Shown here in pieces: positions 8,020-16,220 of a stretch of DNA of 16,426 nucleotides. Location: contig SHXP01000022.1 of NCBI GenBank assembly GCA_009693225.1, positions 1 through 16,426 on the forward strand. The letters run 5' to 3'. Below the pieces are notes generated by a model. The model was not told the origin of the DNA and did not search any database. It saw only the letters and a list, made by a program, of their open reading frames with translations. Origin of the DNA: Limnohabitans sp. (GTDB lineage: Bacteria > Pseudomonadota > Gammaproteobacteria > Burkholderiales > Burkholderiaceae_C). The position numbers and the translations under genes are program-made. Within the stretch, counting starts at the first letter, position 1; each line of letters opens with the position of its first letter.

Positions 8020-8949
8020 TCAGGCGCATTCCGGCACCAGCGCCGCTATGGGTTTGCCGTCGAAATAAGCGCCCAGATTGGCCAAGCACAAATCGGCCAT
8101 GGACTTGCGCGTTTGCTGCGTACCGCTGCCGATATGCGGCGTCAGCACCGTGTTTTGCGCCAGGCGCAATTCGCCCGGCACACGCGGCTCATCGGCAAAC
8201 ACGTCAAGCGCCGCACCGGCAATGGTTTTCTTTTGCAGCGCTTCAATCAATACGTTCTGGTCGACGACCGATCCGCGCGCCACATTGATCAAATAACCTT
8301 TGGGGCCCAGCGCGGCCAGCACCTCGGCATTCACCAGATGTTTGGTGGCAGCGCCGCCGGGCGTGATGACGACCAGATAATCCACATTCGCAGCCAGTTC
8401 TTTGGCTGACGGGAAATAGGTGTACGACACGGCTTGCGACTTGTTGCGCGAGGTGTAGGCGATGGACATGTCAAACGCTGCGGCGCGTTTGGCAATGGCC
8501 TGGCCGATACGGCCCATGCCTATCAAACCCAGACGAGCGCCGCTCATTTTGCTGCTGAGCGGGAACGGGCCTTCAACCCAGTCGCTGTTGCGCACGAATT
8601 TGTCGGCTTGCGGCAAGCGTCTGGCGATAGACAGCATCAAACCCAAAGCCAGGTCGGCCACATCGTCGTTCAACACGCCGGGCGTGTGCGCCACCTTGAT
8701 ACCGCGTTCTTTGGCGGCATTCACATCAACGCCGTCGTAGCCGACACCGCAAATCGATATGAACTCCAGCGCGGGGAACAAGGCCATGAACTTCTTGTCG
8801 ATCACCGCATCGCCGCCGCCGACCATGGCGCGGATACGCTGCAAGGCACTCGGGTCGTTGATGTGTTCACGGTCATGCACCAGGTAATGGGATTGCAAAT
8901 CTGCCATCAAGGTGGAGGCCAGATTGGTGACCCGCAGTATTTCTATCAT
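8020..8949 (-). CDS. D-2-hydroxyacid dehydrogenase (hydroxypyruvate/2-ketoaldonate reductase type)
   Basis: Soluble NAD(P)-dependent dehydrogenase, 309 residues, of the D-isomer-specific 2-hydroxyacid dehydrogenase family. It interconverts a 2-oxoacid and its D-2-hydroxyacid. The nucleotide-binding glycines are GMGRIG (144-149). The catalytic set is complete: Arg225 in NVARGS, Glu254 in FADEPRVP and His272 in PHIGSGT. After the second Rossmann strand it has TSRNK (166-170) and no acidic residue, which in this family favours NADPH and points to the GhrB/glyoxylate-hydroxypyruvate reductase side. The ATG at 8949 has a good AAGGAG five bases upstream. It is divergent from the dehydratase gene across 104 bp, so the two may share control. 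The context suggests a sugar-derived 2-keto acid as substrate; the exact one cannot be read. It converges on rhlE. Confidence 0.88.
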   Translation of the reverse strand: MIEILRVTNLASTLMADLQSHYLVHDREHINDPSALQRIRAMVGGGDAVIDKKFMALFPALEFISICGVGYDGVDVNAAKERGIKVAHTPGVLNDDVADLALGLMLSIARRLPQADKFVRNSDWVEGPFPLSSKMSGARLGLIGMGRIGQAIAKRAAAFDMSIAYTSRNKSQAVSYTYFPSAKELAANVDYLVVITPGGAATKHLVNAEVLAALGPKGYLINVARGSVVDQNVLIEALQKKTIAGAALDVFADEPRVPGELRLAQNTVLTPHIGSGTQQTRKSMADLCLANLGAYFDGKPIAALVPECA

Positions 8950-9053
8950 GTCTACTCCTTGTTGAGGTCAGTCCCCGTGAAAACACCACACAAACCCTGA
9001 CTGAAGCGAAGGTAGTATAGGCACACTTACACCTCAACGTTCAGGCTTTACAC
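8950..9053. promoter_or_regulatory. Divergent control region with an inverted repeat
   Basis: This 104-bp gap must hold the promoters of both the dehydrogenase and the dehydratase genes. The exact 8-bp pair GTTGAGGT (8961-8968) and ACCTCAAC (9031-9038) is inverted and flanks the middle, so each half lies close to one start codon. It could be a pair of regulator half-sites, but the arms are 62 bp apart, the left one touches the ribosome site, and chance cannot be excluded. No strong -35/-10 pair stands out. Confidence 0.25.
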
Positions 9054-10793
9054 ATGTCATCCACCCCCCTCCGCAAAAAACGCGAAGAACTTCGCAGCCA
9101 GCAATGGTTCGGCCGCCAGGACCGCGACGGTTTCGCCTACCGCAGCTGGGTCAAGGGCAAGGGCGTGCCGCACGACCAGTTCGACGGCCGTCCGGTCATC
9201 GGCATTTGCAACACCTTCAGCGAGCTGACGCCTTGCAATTCGCACTTCCGCACGCTGGCCGAGCAGGTCAAGATCGGGGTCTACGAAGCCGGCGGTTTCC
9301 CGCTGGAATTCCCGGTGATGTCGCTGGGCGAAACCCTGCTGCGTCCCACCGCCATGCTCTACCGCAACCTGGCCAGCATGGACGTCGAGGAAAGCATTCG
9401 CGGCAACCCCCTCGACGGCGTGGTGCTGCTGATGGGTTGCGACAAAACCACCCCCTCGCTGATCATGGGCGCGGCCAGCGTCGACCTACCGACCATCGGT
9501 GTCAGCGGCGGCCCCATGCTCAACGGCAAATGGCGCGGCCAGGAACTCGGTTCGGGCACCGGCATGTGGAGCATGAGCGAGCAGGTCCGCGCAGGCACCT
9601 TGAAGCTGGCCGATTTCTTCGAGGCTGAGAGCTGCATGCACCGCAGCCACGGCCACTGCATGACCATGGGTACCGCATCGACCATGGCTTGCATGGTTGA
9701 AGCCCTGGGTGTGGGTCTGCCCGGCAACGCCGCCTACCCGGCTGTTGACGGGCGCCGCAATGTGCTGGCGCGCCACGCCGGCCGGCGCATTGTGGAGATG
9801 GTGCACACCGACCAGAAACTCTCCAGCATCCTCACGCGCGAAGCTTTCGAGAACGCCATCAAAACACTGGCAGCCATCGGCGGCTCAACCAACGCTGTGG
9901 TGCACCTGATTGCCATCGCCGGACGACTGAGCGTGCCGCTGAGCGTCGACGACTTCGACCGCCTTGCCTCAGAGCTGCCTTGCCTGCTCAATCTGCAACC
10001 TTCGGGCGACCATTTGATGGAAGACTTCTGCTACGCAGGCGGCCTGCAAGTGGTGATGAAAGAGATCGCGCATTTGCTGCACACCAGCATCGTCACTTCC
10101 AGCGGCCACAGCGTGGCGGACAACATGGCCGAGGCGTTGAATTACGACGAGCGCGTCATCAAGCCGTTTGCCCAACCGTTCAAGGACAAAGCCGGTATCG
10201 CCGTGTTGCGTGGCAATCTGGCCGAGCGCGGCGCGGTGATCAAACCCAGCGCGGCCTCGCCCCACCTGATGGTGCACACCGGACGCGCCGTGGTGTTTGA
10301 AAACATCGACGACTTCCACGCCCGAATCGACGATGAAAACCTGGACGTGGATGAAAACTGCGTGCTGGTGCTGAAAAACTGCGGCCCCAAAGGCTACCCC
10401 GGCATGGCCGAGGTGGGCAATATGCCGCTGCCGCCCAAGGTGCTGCGCAAAGGCATCACCGACATGGTGCGCATCAGCGATGCGCGCATGAGCGGTACCG
10501 CTTACGGCACTGTCGTTTTGCACGCCGTGCCCGAGGCCGCAGCCGGCGGCACGCTGGCGCTGGTGCACAACGACGACATGATCGAATTAAATGTGCCTGG
10601 ACGCAAAATCCAGTTGCTGGTCAGCGATGAAGAATTAGCCAAGCGCCGCGCTGCCTGGAAAGCGCCTGCGCCCGCGCTGGACTCAGGCTATTGGAAGCTA
10701 TACATAGACCATGTCACACAGGCTGACGAAGGCGCCGATCTGGACTTTTTACGTGGTAAACGCGGTTCTTTTGTTCCGAAGGACAATCACTGA
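9054..10793 (+). CDS. IlvD/Edd-family dehydratase, likely L-arabonate/sugar-acid dehydratase
   Basis: Cytoplasmic Fe-S dehydratase of 579 residues. It removes water from a sugar acid (aldonate) to give a 2-keto-3-deoxy acid. Cluster cysteines are Cys61 in ELTPCNSHF, Cys129 in MGCDKTTP and Cys202 in HGHCMTMGTAS. The catalytic-serine motif is RMSGTAYG (477-484) and the signature GPKGYPGM (443-450) is present. Length, the early QQWFGRQDRDGFAYRSW opening and SHGHCMTMGTAS (in place of the CGMYTANTM of IlvD) place it with pentonate dehydratases such as L-arabonate and D-xylonate dehydratase, not with branched-chain IlvD or gluconate Edd. Substrate within that group is uncertain. The ATG at 9054 has only a weak AGG ahead of it. 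It is divergent from the hydroxyacid dehydrogenase gene and convergent with the DenD-like gene; a 13-bp hairpin spans its stop codon. Confidence 0.9.
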   Translation: MSSTPLRKKREELRSQQWFGRQDRDGFAYRSWVKGKGVPHDQFDGRPVIGICNTFSELTPCNSHFRTLAEQVKIGVYEAGGFPLEFPVMSLGETLLRPTAMLYRNLASMDVEESIRGNPLDGVVLLMGCDKTTPSLIMGAASVDLPTIGVSGGPMLNGKWRGQELGSGTGMWSMSEQVRAGTLKLADFFEAESCMHRSHGHCMTMGTASTMACMVEALGVGLPGNAAYPAVDGRRNVLARHAGRRIVEMVHTDQKLSSILTREAFENAIKTLAAIGGSTNAVVHLIAIAGRLSVPLSVDDFDRLASELPCLLNLQPSGDHLMEDFCYAGGLQVVMKEIAHLLHTSIVTSSGHSVADNMAEALNYDERVIKPFAQPFKDKAGIAVLRGNLAERGAVIKPSAASPHLMVHTGRAVVFENIDDFHARIDDENLDVDENCVLVLKNCGPKGYPGMAEVGNMPLPPKVLRKGITDMVRISDARMSGTAYGTVVLHAVPEAAAGGTLALVHNDDMIELNVPGRKIQLLVSDEELAKRRAAWKAPAPALDSGYWKLYIDHVTQADEGADLDFLRGKRGSFVPKDNH

Positions 10794-10813
10794 AAACAAA
10801 GTTTTCAGTGATT
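10785..10813. terminator. Perfect 13-bp hairpin spanning the dehydratase stop codon
   Basis: AATCACTGAAAAC (10785-10797) pairs without mismatch with GTTTTCAGTGATT (10801-10813) around an AAA loop. The stop codon (10791-10793) lies inside the left arm. No T-run follows on either strand, so it is not a textbook intrinsic terminator. It may protect the 3' end or stop transcripts from both converging genes. Confidence 0.5.
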
Positions 10814-10823
10814 GAGGGAAGGC

Positions 10824-10844
10824 TCACATTGCGTAGCAATGTGA
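10824..10844. terminator. Second hairpin in the convergent gap
   Basis: TCACATTGC (10824-10832) and GCAATGTGA (10836-10844) form a perfect 9-bp stem with a GTA loop, 10 bp after the first hairpin. Again there is no T-run. Together the two stems fill much of the 77-bp gap between the convergent dehydratase and DenD-like genes. Confidence 0.45.
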
Positions 10845-10870
10845 TGACTTCACCACAATCACCTAACCCC

Positions 10871-11872
10871 TCACATCCCCTTCAACGCCGTCTTCTCCAG
10901 CCCCGCCTTGCGGCAGTCATCAATGTACTGACGGATCACGTCCTGGAAATTGGCATCGGGCTGCAAACCCAGACGCGGCGCACGCAAAGCCTTGGCACCC
11001 TTGGGCCAGTTGGCCACGATGTTGGCAATCCGCTCATCGCGCTGAAACTTGACACGTGCACGCACCGCCGGTCCGGCCACGGCTTCCAAGGCATTCAGCA
11101 TTTCCTGCACGGTCACATTCAAGGCCGGCAGGTTCATGGCGCTGCGGCCCAGAAACTCGTCTCCGCTGGCTTCAAAAATGGCGATCAGGCTTTTCACGGT
11201 CAAACCGGGTGAACACACCGGGTGTGAAACTCTGGCGTCCACCGGGCAAATGGATTCTTCGCCGGCCAGCGGTTCACGCAGAATGCCGCTGAAAAACGAT
11301 GAGGCCGCGCCGTTCGGTTTGCCGGGCCGCACGCTGACCGACATCAGGCGTGCGCTGCGACCGTCGATGAAGCCCTTGCGGCTGAAGTCAGCCACCATGT
11401 ATTCGCACATCAGTTTTTGTGAACCGTATGAGGTCTGGGGGGTGGTGAATGTGTCGTCAGTGACCACGTCGGGCAAAGGGTGCGCCGGGTCCGGTCCATA
11501 CACCGCCACCGAACTGCTGAATAGCACGCGTGGTTTATTGCCTGCGGCGCGCAAGGCTTCCAACAAGGCGCGTGTGCTGTCGAGATTGGAGCGCATGCCC
11601 AGATCGAAATCGGCCTCGCATTCACCGGAGACGGCCGACGCAAGGTGAAACACACCGTCAAACTTGCGCGCAGCAAAACCCGAGCACTGGTCCAGCAAAG
11701 GGCCGGTCAGGGCTTCGACGCGCGGGTCCGCGGCCAGATCGGCAGATGCCGCAAACTGGTCGGCCAGCACCAGTTGCGTCAATTTGCTGCCGCAGAGTTC
11801 GCCCTCGGCAAGCAGTTCGCGCGCCAGTCTGGCGCCTAAAAATCCTGCCCCGCCTGTGATCAATAGCTTCAT
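10871..11872 (-). CDS. denD: SDR-family dehydrogenase, DenD-like (D-erythronate dehydrogenase family)
   Basis: Extended short-chain dehydrogenase of 333 residues. The Rossmann motif is TGGAGFLG (6-13), with Asp38 after the second strand indicating NAD. The catalytic Tyr149 and Lys153 sit in SYGSQK, with serines at 119-121. The conserved block GFIDGRSARL, then VRPGKPNGAASSFFSGILREPL and CPV, is the hallmark of DenD, which oxidises D-erythronate at C2 to the 2-oxo acid, and of related proteins often annotated as NAD-dependent epimerases. The usual DenD partners (tetronate isomerase, OtnK-like kinase, decarboxylase) are absent here and the neighbours are a pentonate-type dehydratase and a sugar importer, so the true substrate may be another aldonate or sugar. 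It is divergent from the ABC operon and convergent with the dehydratase. Family sure; symbol tentative. Confidence 0.75.
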   Translation of the reverse strand: MKLLITGGAGFLGARLARELLAEGELCGSKLTQLVLADQFAASADLAADPRVEALTGPLLDQCSGFAARKFDGVFHLASAVSGECEADFDLGMRSNLDSTRALLEALRAAGNKPRVLFSSSVAVYGPDPAHPLPDVVTDDTFTTPQTSYGSQKLMCEYMVADFSRKGFIDGRSARLMSVSVRPGKPNGAASSFFSGILREPLAGEESICPVDARVSHPVCSPGLTVKSLIAIFEASGDEFLGRSAMNLPALNVTVQEMLNALEAVAGPAVRARVKFQRDERIANIVANWPKGAKALRAPRLGLQPDANFQDVIRQYIDDCRKAGLEKTALKGM

Positions 11873-12033
11873 GTCTGTTTCCCGGTTGGTTGAATGTCAA
11901 AAGCATAACTTCGCTGAGTACTAATTATCGTTGCTTGCATAACGGGTAAGACCTGATTACTTCTATTTATGGCGAAGCATATGCTCGAAGGTAGTTGCGC
12001 TCTAGGCGCAATGCCCACTTTGCGGAGCTTTAC
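11873..12033. promoter_or_regulatory. Divergent control region of denD-like gene and ABC operon
   Basis: This 161-bp gap is the only noncoding space upstream of the transporter operon. It contains the perfect 10-bp palindrome AGCATATGCT (11976-11985), flanked by direct CGAAG repeats (973-977 and 986-990 of the 11,000s), and a hairpin TTGCGC/GCGCAA with loop TCTAG (11995-12011) in the probable ATPase leader. The palindrome is a candidate regulator operator. No strong sigma70 pair is seen; TTGCTT (11931-11936) with TGATTA (11954-11959) is the best guess. No regulator gene is in the window. Confidence 0.3.
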
Positions 12034-13098
12034 ATGGCGAGCGTCAACATCGATCAAGTACACAAATACTTCGGCCGGACCCACATCATCAAAGGTGTCA
12101 TCATAGACATCGCTGATGGTGAGTTTTGTGTGCTCGTCGGTCCCTCCGGTTGCGGCAAATCCACGCTGCTGCGCATGATCGCCGGCCTGGAGGAAATCTC
12201 CGGCGGAGACATACACATCGGCGACAAACTCGTCAATCAGATGCCGCCCAAAGAGCGCGACATCGCCATGGTGTTCCAGAACTACGCGCTGTATCCGCAC
12301 ATGACGGTGCGCGACAACATGGCCTTTTCCTTGCTGCTGGCCAAACAACCGGCCGCGAAAATCGCCGAGCGCGTCGACATCGCCGCCGGTATCCTGGGTT
12401 TGCACGCCTTGCTCGACCGTTATCCGCGCCAGCTCTCTGGCGGCCAGCGCCAGCGCGTCGCCATGGGCCGCGCCATCGTGCGCAACCCGCAGGTGTTTTT
12501 GTTTGATGAACCGCTGTCCAACCTCGACGCCAAGCTGCGCGTGTCCATGCGCACCGAAATCAAAGAACTGCACCAGCGCCTGAAAACCACCTCCATTTAC
12601 GTCACACACGATCAGATCGAAGCCATGACCATGGCCGACAAAATCGTCGTTATGCGCGACGGCGTGGTCGAGCAGACCGGCAGCCCGCTGGACTTGTACG
12701 ACCACCCGGCCAACCAGTTCGTCGCCGGCTTCATCGGCTCACCCGCCATGAATTTCCTGCCCGGCGTGGTGCGCGGCCACCAGGTCGCATTTAGCGACGG
12801 CAGCCTGCTGCCCATGCCGGTGAACGTCCGCGCCGCCGATGGCAGTAACGTGGTTTACGGCATCCGCCCCGAGCACTTGCACATCAGCAGTGGCAACGAA
12901 GGACTGGCTACCGAAGTGGTGGTGGTCGAGCCCACCGGCGCTGACACCCAGGTGTTCACCAAAATTTCCGGCGTGGAAGTCACTTCGGTGTTTCGCGAAC
13001 GCCATGCTTTCACACCCGGCAGCACCATCCGTTTGCAGCCTGATGCCGGTCACGCCCATTTGTTTGACGCTGCCAGCGGTCAAGCCCTGTCAGCCTGA
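12034..13098 (+). CDS. CUT1 sugar ABC transporter, ATP-binding protein (MalK/UgpC type)
   Basis: Cytoplasmic ATPase of 354 residues that powers the importer encoded by the next three genes. Walker [10 protein letters not shown] (36-44), Q-loop [11 protein letters not shown] (from 81), signature LSGGQ (134-138), Walker B FLFDEP (155-160), D-loop SNLDAKLR and switch His192 are all intact. The last 110 or so residues form the TOBE-type regulatory domain of MalK/UgpC/SmoK proteins, with YGIRPEHL as its landmark. The ATG at 12034 follows GGAG at six bases; the frame is open 13 codons upstream but nothing conserved lies there. It leads the operon, 23 bp before the binding-protein gene, whereas CUT1 operons more often begin with the binding protein. 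Substrate not predictable from this protein. Confidence 0.94.
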   Translation: MASVNIDQVHKYFGRTHIIKGVIIDIADGEFCVLVGPSGCGKSTLLRMIAGLEEISGGDIHIGDKLVNQMPPKERDIAMVFQNYALYPHMTVRDNMAFSLLLAKQPAAKIAERVDIAAGILGLHALLDRYPRQLSGGQRQRVAMGRAIVRNPQVFLFDEPLSNLDAKLRVSMRTEIKELHQRLKTTSIYVTHDQIEAMTMADKIVVMRDGVVEQTGSPLDLYDHPANQFVAGFIGSPAMNFLPGVVRGHQVAFSDGSLLPMPVNVRAADGSNVVYGIRPEHLHISSGNEGLATEVVVVEPTGADTQVFTKISGVEVTSVFRERHAFTPGSTIRLQPDAGHAHLFDAASGQALSA

Positions 13099-13121
13099 AA
13101 CCCTGAGAGTACGGAGACACC

Positions 13122-14441
13122 ATGACCGATACCACCCGTCGCCAATTCATCCAATCTACCGGTATTGCCACCGGCGCTGCCGCGCTTGCACCCATGCTGT
13201 GGACCTCCAAGGCGCAGGCGCAATGGACCAATGTGCCCGAAAAAGACGCCAAGCTGCGCGTGCTGCGCTGGAGCCGTTTCGTGCAGGGCGAACTCGACGC
13301 CTATTTGGCGAATGTGAAAAAGTTCACAGAGAAAACCGGCATCGAAGTGCGGGTCGACACCGAAGGCTGGGAAGACATCCGGCCCAAGGCGGCAGTTGCC
13401 GCCAACACCGGCGCCGGGCCTGACATCATTTTGTCGACCAATGACGATGCCAACCTCTACCCCGACAAGCTGATTGACGTCACCGATTTGTGCACCTACC
13501 TGGGCAACAAATACGGCGGCTGGCATGCCCCCTGCGAAACCTATTTGCGCCCTGACGGCAAAAAGTGGATAGGTGTGCCGCTGGGCGCCGGCGGCTCCAT
13601 CATGGTCTACCGGCAAAGCCTGTTGAAGGTCGCAGGTTTCAACACCTTCCCCAAAGACACCGACAGCTTTTTAAAAATGTTTCAGGCACTGCATGCCAAA
13701 GGAACCCCGGGCGGTATGGCGCTGGGCAACGCCACCGGCGACAGCGGCTGGACGCATTGGCTGATCTGGGCCTTCGGCGGCTCCATCGTCAACAATAACA
13801 ACAAGGTCACCATCAACAGCCCGCAAACCATCAAGGCGCTGGAGTACGGCCGCGAGCTCTACAAAACATTCATCCCCGGCACGCTGTCCTGGCTGGACCC
13901 GAACAACAACAAGGCGTTTCTGGACAACCAGATCAGTGTCACCAACAACGGCATTTCCATTTACTACGCCGCGAAAAATTCGGACAACCCGGCGATCAAA
14001 TCGCTTGCCGCAGATATTCAACACGCGCCCTTCCCCGTCGGGCCGGTCGGCATTCCCACCGAATACCATTTGTTCTTCAACCAGATGATCTTCAAGTACA
14101 CCAAGTACCCGAACGCAGCCAAAGAATTTTTACGCTTCATGATGGAAGCCGAGCAATACGACGCCTGGCTGCAAGGCGGCGGCGGCTATGTGGCGCCTCC
14201 GCTGGCGGCCTACGCCAAAAACCCGGTATGGACAGCGGATCCCAAACACACACCTTACCGCGACGTGACCAAAAACATGCGCCCTGCGGGCTACGCCGGT
14301 CAGCTCGGCTATGCGTCTGCCGGTGCCATGGCCGACTTCATCGTCTGCAACATGGTGGCCGAAGCCGCCTCCGGTTCCAAAACCCCGGTTGAAGCCGCCC
14401 AGCGCGCGCTAAAACGCGCCGAGCGCTACTACAAATCCTGA
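13122..14441 (+). CDS. CUT1 sugar ABC transporter, substrate-binding protein with Tat signal
   Basis: Periplasmic binding protein of 439 residues, extracellular solute-binding family 1. It opens with a twin-arginine signal, TTRRQFIQS (4-12), a hydrophobic Ala-rich stretch, and a probable cleavage site after AQA at residue 33, so it is likely exported folded by Tat. The mature part has typical family 1 features: KLRVLRWS, a TGIEVRVDTEGWEDIRPK segment, GAGPDIILSTNDD, VPLGAGGSIMVYRQSLL, and a C-terminal EAAQRALKRAERYY helix. Binding specificity is set by residues I cannot assign, so the ligand (sugar, polyol, glycerol phosphate or sugar acid) stays open. GGAG precedes the ATG by six bases. Its stop overlaps the first permease start by one base (TGATG), showing translational coupling. 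Confidence 0.92.
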   Translation: MTDTTRRQFIQSTGIATGAAALAPMLWTSKAQAQWTNVPEKDAKLRVLRWSRFVQGELDAYLANVKKFTEKTGIEVRVDTEGWEDIRPKAAVAANTGAGPDIILSTNDDANLYPDKLIDVTDLCTYLGNKYGGWHAPCETYLRPDGKKWIGVPLGAGGSIMVYRQSLLKVAGFNTFPKDTDSFLKMFQALHAKGTPGGMALGNATGDSGWTHWLIWAFGGSIVNNNNKVTINSPQTIKALEYGRELYKTFIPGTLSWLDPNNNKAFLDNQISVTNNGISIYYAAKNSDNPAIKSLAADIQHAPFPVGPVGIPTEYHLFFNQMIFKYTKYPNAAKEFLRFMMEAEQYDAWLQGGGGYVAPPLAAYAKNPVWTADPKHTPYRDVTKNMRPAGYAGQLGYASAGAMADFIVCNMVAEAASGSKTPVEAAQRALKRAERYYKS

Positions 14442-15343
14442 TGCTGCAAAAACTTCAAAACAGCCGCAACGGCCTGGGCCTAGTGTTCATGGTGCCGGCC
14501 ACGGTGCTGCTGGTTCTGTTCCTCACCTACCCGTTGGGCCTGGGTATCTGGCTGGGTTTCACCGACACCAAAATCGGGCGCGGCGGCGAATTCATCGGCC
14601 TGGAAAACTACGAATTTTTGTGGGAAGACTCGGTCACCCGGCTGGCCTTGTTCAACACGCTGTTCTACACCTTCATCGCCAGCGTGCTGAAGTTTTTCCT
14701 GGGCCTGTGGCTGGCCGTGTTGCTGAACGAACGACTGCCGTTCAAAACCTTTTTCCGCTCGGTCATTCTGCTGCCCTACATCGTGCCCACCGCCTTGTCG
14801 GCGCTGGCCTTCTGGTGGCTGTACGACGCACAGTTTTCCGTCATCAGCTGGGTGCTGATGAAGCTGGGCTGGATCGACCGTTACATCGATTTTTTAGGCG
14901 ACCCGTGGAACGCACGTTTCTCGGTGCTGGCCGCCAACGTCTGGCGCGGCGTGCCTTTTGTCGCCATCACCTTGCTGGCCGGTTTGCAAACCATTTCGCC
15001 GTCTCTGTATGAGGCGGCGGCGATTGACGGCGCCAGCGCCTGTCAGCGCTTCAGGCACATCACCATGCCGCTGCTCACGCCCATGATTGCGGTGGTGATG
15101 ACCTTTTCAGTGCTGTTCACCTTCACCGACTTTCAGCTGATCTACGTCATCACGCGCGGCGGCCCCTTGAACGCCACGCATTTGATGGCCACACTGTCGT
15201 TCCAGCGCGCCATCTCAGGCGGCGCTTTGGGTGAAGGCGCAGCGATTGCCATCGCCATGGTGCCGTTTCTGCTGGCCGCCATTTTGTTCAGTTATTTCGG
15301 TTTGCAACGCCGCGCCTGGCAACAAGGGGGGAGCGACGCATGA
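14441..15343 (+). CDS. CUT1 sugar ABC transporter, permease 1 (MalF type)
   Basis: Inner-membrane permease of 300 residues with about six hydrophobic helices: near 12-40, 70-97, 107-128, 160-180, 210-232 and 270-290. The cytoplasmic coupling loop is EAAAIDGASACQRFRHITMP (191-210), the canonical EAA motif that docks on the ATPase. The MalF-like partner of the pair is usually first, as here. The start overlaps the preceding stop by one base and has no Shine-Dalgarno of its own, so translation depends on the binding-protein gene. The end overlaps the next gene by ATGA. Confidence 0.93.
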   Translation: MLQKLQNSRNGLGLVFMVPATVLLVLFLTYPLGLGIWLGFTDTKIGRGGEFIGLENYEFLWEDSVTRLALFNTLFYTFIASVLKFFLGLWLAVLLNERLPFKTFFRSVILLPYIVPTALSALAFWWLYDAQFSVISWVLMKLGWIDRYIDFLGDPWNARFSVLAANVWRGVPFVAITLLAGLQTISPSLYEAAAIDGASACQRFRHITMPLLTPMIAVVMTFSVLFTFTDFQLIYVITRGGPLNATHLMATLSFQRAISGGALGEGAAIAIAMVPFLLAAILFSYFGLQRRAWQQGGSDA

Positions 15344-16215
15344 GCGCCACTGAAGAAGACGAAAGCCAGGGCATGTCCTACCTGGACACGGTGCGCAGCC
15401 GCTGGGTCACGGTCTACATCCCTCTGGCAATCTTTGTGTTCGTGCTGCTGTTCCCGTTTTACTGGATGGTCATCACCTCGGTGAAACCGAACAACGAACT
15501 GCTGTCGCGCGACGGCAACCCGTTCTGGGTGATTCAACCGACGCTCGAGCATTTCCACAAACTGCTGTTCAAAACCGCTTACCCTGAGTGGCTGTGGAAC
15601 ACGGTGTTCATCTCGGTCATCGCCACCGTGGTGTCGCTGGTGTGCGCGGTGCTGGCGGCCTACGCCATCGAGCGCCTGCGCTTCAAAGGTTCACGCCAGG
15701 TGGGCCTGGGTATTTTTCTGGCCTACCTGGTGCCGCCGTCTATTCTTTTCATTCCTTTGTCCACCATCGTGTTCAAGCTGGGTTTGTTTGACACGCGCTG
15801 GGCGTTGATCCTGACCTACCCGACCTTCCTGATCCCGTTTTGCACCTGGCTGCTGATGGGCTATTTCCGCTCCATCCCGTTTGAGCTGGAAGAATGCGCC
15901 TTGATTGACGGTGCGACCCGCTTTGAAATCCTGTGGAAAATCATTCTGCCGCTGTCTGTCCCCGGCCTGATTTCCGCCGGCATTTTTGCCTTCACCCTGT
16001 CGTGGAACGAATTTATTTATGCCCTCACTTTCATTTCCTCTTCCGAGGTCAAAACCGTGCCGGTTGGCGTGGTCACCGAACTGGTCGAAGGCGATGTCTA
16101 CCACTGGGGTTCCTTGATGGCGGGAGCCTTGCTGGGCTCGCTGCCGGTGGCCGTGCTGTATTCGTTTTTCGTCGAGCACTACGTCTCGGGCATGACCGGG
16201 GGTGTCAAGGAATAA
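15340..16215 (+). CDS. CUT1 sugar ABC transporter, permease 2 (MalG type)
   Basis: Inner-membrane permease of 291 residues, partner of permease 1. Hydrophobic helices lie near 25-48, 88-110, 120-145, 155-175, 205-222 and 255-280. The coupling motif reads ECALIDGATRFEILWKIILP (185-204); the usual EAA is ECA here, a mild change that keeps the key Glu and the Asp-Gly. The C-terminal FVEHYVSGMTGGVKE ending is typical of MalG-type permeases. It overlaps permease 1 by four bases (ATGA) and has its own strong GGGGGGAG ribosome site inside that gene. It is the last gene of the transporter operon. Confidence 0.93.
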   Translation: MSATEEDESQGMSYLDTVRSRWVTVYIPLAIFVFVLLFPFYWMVITSVKPNNELLSRDGNPFWVIQPTLEHFHKLLFKTAYPEWLWNTVFISVIATVVSLVCAVLAAYAIERLRFKGSRQVGLGIFLAYLVPPSILFIPLSTIVFKLGLFDTRWALILTYPTFLIPFCTWLLMGYFRSIPFELEECALIDGATRFEILWKIILPLSVPGLISAGIFAFTLSWNEFIYALTFISSSEVKTVPVGVVTELVEGDVYHWGSLMAGALLGSLPVAVLYSFFVEHYVSGMTGGVKE

Positions 16216-16220
16216 GATTC

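Noticed and set aside
7475..8068. Overlapping frames in the helicase tail, such as Ala-rich or Arg-rich open frames
   Set aside because: They are alternate readings of the low-complexity Gly/Arg/Asn tail; repeats keep several frames open without coding meaning.
9969..10568. Open frame of 199 codons on the minus strand, His-rich
   Set aside because: Antisense to the dehydratase gene, whose Fe-S cysteines and catalytic motifs are intact on the plus strand.
11869..12705. Open frame of 278 codons on the minus strand
   Set aside because: Antisense to the importer ATPase; it starts inside Walker/signature coding sequence and shows no protein family features.
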